From Rhodanobacteraceae bacterium (GTDB taxonomy: Bacteria > Pseudomonadota > Gammaproteobacteria > Xanthomonadales > Rhodanobacteraceae), in assembly GCA_016790075.1 (NCBI GenBank), contig JAEUPP010000057.1:1-64000 (forward strand): 64,000 bases of DNA, read 5' to 3'. The notes beneath the pieces were generated by a model. The model ran no database searches. It saw nothing but the letters and a program-made list of their open reading frames with translations, and had not been told where the DNA came from. The position numbers were made by a program, and so were the translations under genes. Shown piece by piece: positions 18,427-25,763 of the stretch (its first letter is position 1; every line of letters begins with the position of its first letter).

Positions 18427-19091
18427 TTCATGCGGGCCTTTTTCCGGTCAAGCTGGATTGAAATTCAATGGAGAAACAGAAGGTCTTATAGGGAGCATTG
18501 CCTTTCACGCACCCGGAACCGGTTAACAGGACGCTAAGAGGTGGATTGGTGGCCAGAACCGTCCTGGGAAAAACCCCGCGTCAGCGGGAATGTCATGACG
18601 CCGGCTCACCCCGTGAGGAACGGCTGCGCACTTCCCAGGTGGCACCAGCGGGACGATCCGTGTCGGTCACGCTCCTTTGTCGGCGGGCGGCGGGTGAACT
18701 CAGCGGAGCGGAATTGCGCCTTGTTCCGCTACGGTCAAATTGTTGCCGGTAGTGGAGTGCATCGTGCTTGGCTGCTTCAAGCGCCCTGGGACGAATAGCA
18801 CTATTCGGTATACGAATGGCATCGTATTGCGCGGGTGTACTGGCTGGTGTTCAGCCATGCGCATTCGGGCGTTGCGGTGCTGAAGGAACCTGCGGGTTCC
18901 TCTCGACGGCTCTGAGTGTTTGTTGCCCGGGCAGCTGCTGAACACAGCGCGCAAAGCAGAAAGCAGTTAGTGCCGGCCTGATACGGAAAAGGTCTGGAAC
19001 GGCACGGCAGCGGCCGCTGCTGCCGGGACATGCGGCGGCCAGGCGGCACCGCGACTTTCTGCTGATGTGCGGGCCCGGCTACGCTGCTGCG
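18427..19091. other. Intergenic region upstream of the first RHS gene
   Basis: About 665 bp without a convincing gene. It carries a minus-strand terminator-like hairpin (18569-18588) and presumably the RHS promoter close to 18427. Frames such as 18700-18954 minus and 18541-18798 plus lack ribosome sites and domain signals. Confidence 0.4.
18569..18588 (-). terminator. Rho-independent-like terminator, minus strand
   Basis: Read on the minus strand: CCCGC, loop TGAC, GCGGG, then GTTTTT. It would end transcripts coming from the small minus-strand genes at 19092-19429 and insulate the RHS gene. The same 14-base stem-loop core recurs at 48147-48160. Confidence 0.6.
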
Positions 19092-19271
19092 TCAGACGAC
19101 GGCCCAGGTTGGGTCGTCTTTTTGCGCCGTACGCACCCGCTGAGGCTTGCGCGGCGGCGCAAGTGGCGTGATCCAGGCTTCGGCGCCGAGCCAGTCGTTG
19201 CGCTGCGGCGCGTCGTGGTCATCATGCTGGCCGGCGATGCGCAGTAGTTCTTCAGGTAGGCAGACGTCCAT
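19092..19271 (-). CDS. Hypothetical small protein
   Basis: A 59-residue frame starting at the ATG at 19271, with GAAGG eight bases upstream (a good ribosome site), 38 bases after the stop of the small membrane protein gene. It begins MDVCLPEELLRIAGQHDDHD and ends in DPTWAVV. It is acidic at the front and basic at the back and has no domain I know. Length and the ribosome site are the only support. Confidence 0.4.
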   Translation of the reverse strand: MDVCLPEELLRIAGQHDDHDAPQRNDWLGAEAWITPLAPPRKPQRVRTAQKDDPTWAVV

Positions 19272-19309
19272 GGAGCGACCTTCAAGGCTAGGGCGGGAGC
19301 CGTCCCGGA

Positions 19310-19429
19310 TCAGCCGCCTTGCAGCGCCGCGAGCAGGCCGAGCAGCAGGGCGCATACGGCGAAGATCACGCGCAGCGGTTCAAAGCTGCTCTTGAGTTCG
19401 GCGTTGGGTTCGGCGTCGCGGTTTTGCAT
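19310..19429 (-). CDS. Hypothetical small single-pass membrane protein
   Basis: A 39-residue frame from the ATG at 19429: a polar N-terminus (MQNRDAEPNAELKSSFEPLR), then a clear hydrophobic helix VIFAVCALLLGLLAAL and a short QGG end. An alternative in-frame ATG at 19456 would add nine residues. It is divergent from the sortase-system response regulator (19603) and could share its promoter region at 19430-19602. Small membrane proteins of this shape are common; function is unknown. Confidence 0.45.
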   Translation of the reverse strand: MQNRDAEPNAELKSSFEPLRVIFAVCALLLGLLAALQGG

Positions 19430-19602
19430 GGAAATGTTCCGGTTCGGTGAGTCCATTGAAGCGCCGCCCTGGGGCCGCGCTACTGTGCTGGGCAGACATT
19501 CCAGCAGCAATTTCTGGCAATTCACGGGCAATTGCGCCCGCGGCGTTGCGGCTGGTTGCGCCGGGCTTATACAGTGCCCTCCGGCCACCACGAGTCCTCC
19601 CC

Positions 19603-20292
19603 ATGCCCCGCAGCATCGCCATTGTCGAAGACGAACCGCTGATCCGCGCCAATTACGTCGAAGCCCTGACCCGCTTCGGCTACGAAGTGCGTGGCTATGC
19701 CTCGCGCACCGAAGCCGAGGCGGCGTTTGCGCTGCGGCTGCCGGAACTCGTCATTATCGATGTGGGGCTGGGCGATGAACCCGAAGGCGGATTCGATCTC
19801 TGCCGCGCCCTGCGCAGCCGCGCCGCGACCTTGCCGATTCTGTTTCTGACGGCGCGCGATTCGGATCTGGATGTGATTTCCGGCCTGCGCCTGGGCGCTG
19901 ATGATTACCTGACCAAGGACGTGTCGCTGCACCAGCTGGCCGCCCGCATCAGCGCGCTGCTGCGCCGTATCGACGCCCTGCGCAAGCCGGTCGAAGCCGA
20001 AAGCGTGATTTCGCATGGCCCGCTCAAGCTGGAGCAGGAGCGCATGCGTGTGAGCTGGAATGGCGAGGAAGTGCCGCTGACCGTGACCGAGTTCTGGATG
20101 GTCCACACCATGGTGCGCTTCCCCGGCCATGTGAAGAACCGCGACCAGCTGATGCGTGAAGCCCAGGTTGTCGTCGACGACGCGACCATCACCTCGCATA
20201 TCAAGCGCATACGCAAGAAATTCCTCGCCATCGATGCCGGTTTCGACGCGATCGACACCGTGCATGGCGTGGGTTATCGCTGGAAACCGTGA
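19603..20292 (+). CDS. pdsR: Dedicated-sortase-system response regulator (OmpR family)
   Basis: A 229-residue regulator. The receiver domain has the acidic pair in IVEDE (9-11), the phospho-acceptor Asp53 in IIDVGLGD, Thr83 in LTAR and Lys105 in YLTKD. A winged-helix C-terminal domain at about 130-229 includes LTVTEFWMV, TITSHIKRIRKKF and a closing HGVGYRWKP. The wording of both domains (LIRANYVEAL, and VGLGDEPEGGFDLCR around the acceptor) is that of regulators encoded with proteobacterial sortases. The kinase follows after 94 bases. The ATG at 19603 is chosen because the receiver begins right after it. Confidence 0.88.
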   Translation: MPRSIAIVEDEPLIRANYVEALTRFGYEVRGYASRTEAEAAFALRLPELVIIDVGLGDEPEGGFDLCRALRSRAATLPILFLTARDSDLDVISGLRLGADDYLTKDVSLHQLAARISALLRRIDALRKPVEAESVISHGPLKLEQERMRVSWNGEEVPLTVTEFWMVHTMVRFPGHVKNRDQLMREAQVVVDDATITSHIKRIRKKFLAIDAGFDAIDTVHGVGYRWKP

Positions 20293-20386
20293 CTGCCTCG
20301 GGCCGGGCCGGCGGACGGTGCCGGTCCAGCAGCCTGCTTGAAGGAATGAACGGATTTTCACCCGGTAGCTGATTCCCACATTACTC

Positions 20387-22426
20387 ATGTCCCTGCGCCG
20401 CAAACTGCTGCTCGTCGCCCTTGCGATGCTGGCCCTGCCCTGGGCCGGCTGGCAGTTCGTGCGGCAGATGGAAACGCTGCTGCGCCAAGGTCAGGAGCAG
20501 ACGTTGATCGCCTCCGGCAAGGCTCTGGCGCGCAGCCTCGTCGCTATTAATGCGGAATTGCCGCCGCCGGGCGGCGCGCTGTACGTGCACGTGCTGGAAA
20601 CACCCGTGCAGATTGACGGCTATGCCGATGACTGGCTGGAGCTGCGTGGCTATTCGCAGAATCTGGGGCCGGCGCAGGATGCGCAGAAACTCAAGCTGAC
20701 CCTGGCCGAGGATGCGGACTGGCTGTATTTGCTGGCCGAAGTCCGCGACAACACGCGGCGTCGCGCCGACGCAGCCGACCTGCAGGTGCAGCAGGCGGAT
20801 CGCATCGAACTCGGCCTGGGCCGCGGCACCGCCGAGCGCAGCTATCTGATTGCCAGTGCTGCCCCAGGTTCGTTCGACGCGATCGCGCGCGGGATCGAAG
20901 GAGCAGGCCTGCCGGTCACACTCGGCGGCGAATGGCAGGAAGATGCCGCCGGCTACCGCGTTGAACTGCGTCTGCCGCGTACGCAGCGGCCGGAGCGTCT
21001 GTCGCTGCGTCTGGTCGACGCCGGCAGCAGTGCGGGTCAGGTCGTCACGCTGGATCGCCTGCCGCTGCTGGCTTACTCCGACGCACTCGCGGCTGAACTG
21101 GCCCAGTTCGCGCCGGAATCAACCCGTGCACGCCTGGTCAGCAGCGAAGGCTGGCTGCTGGCGGAAAGCGGTGAGCTGGGTGCCGTGGCTGCGCCGGCGC
21201 AGGAACCCTCGGCGCTGGCGCGCTGGTCGTATCGCTGGCTGATTGCGCCGGCGCTGCAGGGCACTTCGAGCCTGGCCGAGCGCAAGCCGCGGCTGGATGC
21301 GGCTGAACTGTGGCAGGCGCTGTCGGGTGTGCCATCGGCAAGCTGGCGTGCAGGGGCCAACCCGGGTGACGTGGTGCTGGTCGCCGCGCTGCCGTTGCAA
21401 GTCCACAATGAAACGCGAGGAGCGCTGCTGCTGGAACAGGTCAATACCGCCCTGCCGCTGCTGACGGATGCGGCGCTGCAGCGCCTCGCCCTGGTCAGCG
21501 TCGCGGCGCTGCTGCTGGCCGGTGGGGTGCTGTTCGTGTTCGCGACCTGGCTGTCGGTACGCATACGCCGGCTGCGGGACGGTGCCGAACGCGCCCTCGC
21601 GGCGGATGGCCGCATACAGGGCCGGGTGCCGCTCACGGATACGCGCGACGAACTCGGCGATCTCGCGCGCAGCTTCCAGCAACTGCTGGATGCCGTCGGC
21701 GCGTATACCGACTATCTGCGCACGCTGGCGTCCAAGCTGTCGCATGAACTGCATACGCCGCTGGCGATCGTGAAGTCCTCGCTGGACAACCTGGAGCATC
21801 ATCCGATTTCCTCGGATGCCCGCGCCTATGTCGTGCGTGCACGCGATGGCGTGGACCGGCTCACAAATATCGTGCGCGCGATGAGTGAATCCAGCCGCAT
21901 GGAGCGGGCGATAGCCTCCGCCGATGGCGAGGACTTTGATCTTGCCGAGGTCGTGCGCGGCTGCGCCGAGGCCTACAGGCCGCTGGCCGCGCCACGCCGA
22001 GTCGACTGCGAAGTGCCGGCGCAGGCCGTGCCCATGCATGGCGCGCCCGAACTGATTGCGCAGGCCCTGGACAAGCTGGTCGACAATGCCCGTTCCTTTA
22101 CGCCGGAAATGGGCTGGATACGCATAACGCTGGAGCAGGGCAGCGAGGGGGCGGTATTGCGTGTTGCCAATCAGGGCCCGGAGCTGCCGCTGGCCATGCA
22201 GGGGCGCCTGTTCGATTCGCTGGTCAGCCTGCGCGAAGGCGCTTCGCGTGGCGAGGCGCCGCATCTGGGGCTGGGGCTGTATGTCGTGCGTCTGGTCGCC
22301 GAACGCCATGGTGGCAGTGCCGCCGCACACAATCTCGCCAGTGGCGAGGGTGTGGAATTTTCCTTGCGCCTGCGCGGCATGCCGCGGGAATCCGTGCTGT
22401 TGCCGCGGCCAGGGCGGCGCGAGTAG
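20387..22426 (+). CDS. pdsS: Dedicated-sortase-system sensor histidine kinase
   Basis: A 679-residue membrane kinase. First membrane helix at about 7-24; a large periplasmic sensor at about 30-365 whose first part (VQIDGYADDWLELRGY at 74-89, then LAEDADWLYLLAEVRD) resembles CBM9-like carbohydrate-binding folds; second helix at about 366-390; HAMP at about 390-440; HisKA with His453 in KLSHELHTPLAIVKSSLDNL; and a HATPase at about 540-670 (DNARSF, GLGLYVVRLVAERHGG). The architecture matches kinases dedicated to proteobacterial sortase systems. Together with the regulator it most likely senses an envelope or sugar signal and controls the sortase and its target about 7 kb away. Confidence 0.9.
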   Translation: MSLRRKLLLVALAMLALPWAGWQFVRQMETLLRQGQEQTLIASGKALARSLVAINAELPPPGGALYVHVLETPVQIDGYADDWLELRGYSQNLGPAQDAQKLKLTLAEDADWLYLLAEVRDNTRRRADAADLQVQQADRIELGLGRGTAERSYLIASAAPGSFDAIARGIEGAGLPVTLGGEWQEDAAGYRVELRLPRTQRPERLSLRLVDAGSSAGQVVTLDRLPLLAYSDALAAELAQFAPESTRARLVSSEGWLLAESGELGAVAAPAQEPSALARWSYRWLIAPALQGTSSLAERKPRLDAAELWQALSGVPSASWRAGANPGDVVLVAALPLQVHNETRGALLLEQVNTALPLLTDAALQRLALVSVAALLLAGGVLFVFATWLSVRIRRLRDGAERALAADGRIQGRVPLTDTRDELGDLARSFQQLLDAVGAYTDYLRTLASKLSHELHTPLAIVKSSLDNLEHHPISSDARAYVVRARDGVDRLTNIVRAMSESSRMERAIASADGEDFDLAEVVRGCAEAYRPLAAPRRVDCEVPAQAVPMHGAPELIAQALDKLVDNARSFTPEMGWIRITLEQGSEGAVLRVANQGPELPLAMQGRLFDSLVSLREGASRGEAPHLGLGLYVVRLVAERHGGSAAAHNLASGEGVEFSLRLRGMPRESVLLPRPGRRE

Positions 22427-22499
22427 GCATATTCCCTCCGACGATTTCGTCTGCGCCAGCCTCTTGCTATTGTCAACGGCTCTGCTCGAGCAGCCTTAC

Positions 22500-22629
22500 G
22501 TAGGGTGGGCTTCAGCCCACCGTTATGAAGGTTGGTGTGTGACGCTGATGATCATTGCCATGTTCCGTTGTTGCGATCACCGTTTGCGGCAGCGGACACA
22601 GGGCGATGGTGGGCTGAAGCCCACCCTAC
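22500..22629. repeat. BIME unit between the sortase-system kinase and trpE
   Basis: A 130-bp unit: GTAGGGTGGGCTTCAGCCCA at the left, GGTGGGCTGAAGCCCACC then CTAC at the right. It ends only 33 bp before the trpE start, so the right-hand hairpin lies in or just before the trpE leader. Confidence 0.88.
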
Positions 22630-22661
22630 ATAAATTGGTTGGTTCCTTTTAGAGACTCACT

Positions 22662-24137
22662 GTGATTTCCCAGGACGAATTCCAGGCCTTGGCCGCCGAA
22701 GGCTACAACCGCATCCCGCTGATGCGCGAAGTGCTGTCGGATCTCGACACGCCGCTGTCGGTCTATCTCAAGCTTGCCGACGGGCCGTATACCTATCTGC
22801 TTGAATCGGTCGAAGGCGGCGAGTCCTGGGGGCGCCATTCCATCATCGGCCTGCCCTGTCGGCGCACTTACTCGCTACGCGGAAACACATTGTCCATTAC
22901 AGAATTTGGTGATGTTGTGGAAACGCGCGAACTTGCCGATCCGCTGCGCGACATAGAAACACTGAGAAGCCAGTTCCGTGTGCCGCGGCTGCCGCAGTTG
23001 CCGGCTTTCAGTGGTGGTCTTGTCGGTTTCTTCGGTTTTGAAACCATCGGTTACATAGAGCCGCGCCTGGCCGGCTGGGACAAGCCCGATCAGCTGGGCA
23101 CGCCCGATGTGCTGCTGATGCTGTCGGAGGAAGTTGCCGTCTTCGACAACCTCAAGGGACGGCTATACCTGATCGTGCATGCCGATCCGTCCGAGCCGCA
23201 GGCCTATGCCCGCGCCGTGCGCCGGCTCGATGAACTGAGTTTCCGCCTGCGCCGTTCCGGCTCCAGTTATCCCGATGTGCTCGACCCCAAGCTGCTGGAC
23301 GAGAGTGACTTCGTCTCGGGCTTCACGCGCGAAGGTTTTATCGCGGCGGTGGAAAAAAGCAAAGAGTATATTCGTTCCGGCGACGTGTTCCAGGTCGTGC
23401 TGTCGCAGCGCATGAGCGTGCCGTTCCGCGCGCGGCCGGTCGACGTCTACCGCGCACTGCGTTCGCTGAATCCTTCGCCGTACATGTATTTCCTCGATCT
23501 GGGCGGTTACCAGATCGTTGGCTCCTCGCCGGAAATCCTGGTGCGCCTGAAGAACGGCCGCGTCGTGCTGCGTCCGATTGCCGGTACCCGCCCCCGCGGC
23601 GCGACGCCGGAACAGGACCAGGCACTGGAAGCGGAATTGCTGGCCGATCCCAAGGAGCGCGCTGAGCATCTGATGCTGATCGACCTGGGCCGCAACGACG
23701 TAGGCCGCATCTCGCGCACCGGATCGGTCGAAGTCACCGACCGCTTCGCAATCGAGCGTTATTCGCATGTGATGCATATCGTCTCCCAGGTCGAAGGTGA
23801 TCTGGCCGAAGGGCTGAATTATATGGACGTGCTGCGCGCGAGTTTCCCCGCCGGCACGGTCAGCGGCGCACCCAAGATCCGTGCGCTGGAAGTGATCCAG
23901 GAACTGGAGCCGATACGGCGCAATATCTATTCCGGCGCCGTTGGCTATATAGGCTGGTGGGGTGATGCGGATACCGCGATCGCGATCCGCACCGCCGTAA
24001 TCCAGGACGGTCGCCTGCACGTACAGGCCGGTGCCGGCATCGTCTACGACTCCGACCCCGCGACCGAATGGGACGAGACCATGAACAAGGGGCGTGCCCT
24101 GTTCCGTGCGGTGGCGCAGGCGGTGAGCGGGCTTTGA
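22662..24137 (+). CDS. trpE: Anthranilate synthase component I
   Basis: A 491-residue aminase subunit that turns chorismate and ammonia into anthranilate, the first step of tryptophan synthesis. It starts with GTG at 22662. The N-terminal half holds the feedback site motif LLESVEGGESWGRHSIIG at about 46-63. The C-terminal chorismate-binding half shows FQVVLSQRMSVPF, SSPEILVR, IAGTRPRGATPEQD, LIDLGRNDVGRISRTGSVEV, GAPKIRALEVIQELEP and YSGAVGYIGW. Full length for the family. The trpG partner is not within the window downstream, where a LuxR gene follows. Confidence 0.96.
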   Translation: MISQDEFQALAAEGYNRIPLMREVLSDLDTPLSVYLKLADGPYTYLLESVEGGESWGRHSIIGLPCRRTYSLRGNTLSITEFGDVVETRELADPLRDIETLRSQFRVPRLPQLPAFSGGLVGFFGFETIGYIEPRLAGWDKPDQLGTPDVLLMLSEEVAVFDNLKGRLYLIVHADPSEPQAYARAVRRLDELSFRLRRSGSSYPDVLDPKLLDESDFVSGFTREGFIAAVEKSKEYIRSGDVFQVVLSQRMSVPFRARPVDVYRALRSLNPSPYMYFLDLGGYQIVGSSPEILVRLKNGRVVLRPIAGTRPRGATPEQDQALEAELLADPKERAEHLMLIDLGRNDVGRISRTGSVEVTDRFAIERYSHVMHIVSQVEGDLAEGLNYMDVLRASFPAGTVSGAPKIRALEVIQELEPIRRNIYSGAVGYIGWWGDADTAIAIRTAVIQDGRLHVQAGAGIVYDSDPATEWDETMNKGRALFRAVAQAVSGL

Positions 24138-24656
24138 GGGGGCTAACGGCGTTGCCCGCTCAAACTGGTACCTGACTTCCAATTTTGGGGCAGGTGCCAG
24201 GTTGTACTTCGCATACACAGGGCTCATCGAACCCTCGTGACCGACACGCATTCCCACCCTCTTGGGGACCATTGGCACCTGCTGCGTCCTTATTTGTGCT
24301 GCTAGGCAGTAGTTCGCCCTCAGCGGTGGGGGGATTTATGCGCCGGAGTAACTACTCAAGTGACGCCGCTGTTGTCGTACTGCCCTAAGCGCCCCAGTAG
24401 ATTTGGAGTCCGTCTGTCGGCACTCGCAGGCCTGTGCGAAGTGTGCGCTTCGCTCCTGCCTTGGACGGCCGCCGACAAGTGAGGGGGTATGCCCGCGAAT
24501 CAAGCGCTGGACGGAAAGTGGGAGTGGATGGAGGGGAAGATGTTGGTCGCGGGCATTGCTCAGCGAGCCCCTGGCGTGTCTTACCGCATGGCGGTCGCTT
24601 GAACTGGCCGGCCGCCGAAGCAAGTCCGCTTTTGCTGCCTGCAATGGCCAAATACG
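24138..24656. other. Intergenic region after trpE, hairpin but no supported gene
   Basis: About 520 bp. A 9-bp inverted repeat TGAGCGGGC/GCCCGCTCA (24124-24132 and 24154-24162) overlaps the trpE stop and may act as a weak terminator, though no T-run follows. A GGTACCTG...CAGGTGCC imperfect palindrome lies around 24168-24200. Open frames at 24385-24664 lack family features. Confidence 0.4.
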
Positions 24657-25418
24657 ATGAATGAACAACAGCGGGCACTGTCCCAGCATTGGGAGCTGTA
24701 CCAGGAAGCGCTACAGGCCTCGAATCTGGAGCAGATTCAGCGCGTGGTCGCAGGATTCGCACGCCGCATGGGATTCCACAATCACGGCTATGCGCAGCGA
24801 AGTACCGCTGCGCATGACGGCTACCGCTATTTCCACGACTTCGATCCGGAATGGGCGCAGCAGTACAAGACGCTGTCGTCGCCGCAGGCGGAAAAATCCG
24901 ATCCACGCATTATCCAGGCCAGGCAATGGTATCCGGCGGTAAGCTGGAATTCCCTCGGCCGCTACAGCTACGAGAAGTCCGAACCTTTCATGCGCCAGGC
25001 GGTGCGCAGGCGCCTGCAGTACACCGGTGAATTCAATATCCATGGCGGCATCACCGTGCCGATTCGCGCGCCCGGTATCGAATGGGGCTTCATGTCCCTC
25101 ACGCTGGGCCACCGGGTTGCAATCGAGGAGTTCAGCCCGCTGTTGCTGAGCGCAACCTATTTCACGAACTGTCTGCAGGCCGCGCTCGCGCGTATGGCGG
25201 CAGAGTCCGCTCCACACGCTCCTGATCTGAGTGTGCGCGAGACCGAGGTGCTGCGTTGGTCGGCCCTGGGCAAGACCTCCTGGGAAATCTCGGCCATCCT
25301 GCGTATCAGCGAGGCGACCGTGAACTTTCACGTCAAACGCGTGGCGGCCAAGCTCGGCGTGAAGGGGCGCAGGGCTGCGGTCGCAAGAGCGATTGCCCTG
25401 GACGCCATCCGACTCTGA
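24657..25418 (+). CDS. LuxR-type regulator with autoinducer-binding-like domain, no synthase nearby
   Basis: A 253-residue protein. Residues about 15-170 fit the autoinducer-binding fold. Counterparts of the conserved ligand-pocket residues are Trp66, Tyr70, Asp82-Pro83 and Trp97. Residues about 190-250 are a LuxR helix-turn-helix: LSVRETEVLRWSALGKTSWE, then SEATVNFHVKRVAAKLGV. No acyl-homoserine-lactone synthase is present in the window, so it behaves as a solo (orphan) regulator that may read a signal made elsewhere. It lies just upstream of the second RHS gene with 345 bp between; control of that gene is possible but not shown. Confidence 0.88.
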   Translation: MNEQQRALSQHWELYQEALQASNLEQIQRVVAGFARRMGFHNHGYAQRSTAAHDGYRYFHDFDPEWAQQYKTLSSPQAEKSDPRIIQARQWYPAVSWNSLGRYSYEKSEPFMRQAVRRRLQYTGEFNIHGGITVPIRAPGIEWGFMSLTLGHRVAIEEFSPLLLSATYFTNCLQAALARMAAESAPHAPDLSVRETEVLRWSALGKTSWEISAILRISEATVNFHVKRVAAKLGVKGRRAAVARAIALDAIRL

Positions 25419-25763
25419 ATGGCGGACTATCCGTTCTGATAGTTCCTCCGGTGTGAGGGAGGGACGCCGTGTAAGGTGTCCTGCACAAATCCGCATCGCT
25501 CGCCAGTAAGCAAATGGCACTGGGCATTGCTGGTTGCACTTACGAGTGCTCTGCAAGCGCAGCTCGCGAAGAAGCATCCCGGTGAAAGCGGTAGTTCAAA
25601 AATGGAATTTACGCGAAATTGTTTTTTAAATTTCAGAGCTTTTCATGGGGTAATGCTGAAGCTGTTCGCCGTTCGCGGCCTGTATGGGCCACGACTCCAT
25701 TCAGTCATGCTGCCGCACATCTCTCCACGTGACACTTGATCTATCCAGCCGGAAATCCGTCGT
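25419..25763. other. Upstream region of the second RHS gene
   Basis: 345 bp, locally AT-rich around 25605-25640 (an ATTGTTTTTTAAATTTC stretch), unlike the surrounding DNA. Such a patch could carry a promoter or a silencer-binding site. I see no gene. Confidence 0.4.

Noticed and set aside
24385..24906. A 173-codon minus-strand frame across the LuxR gene start
   Set aside because: Overlaps the LuxR gene and shows no domain; probably chance.
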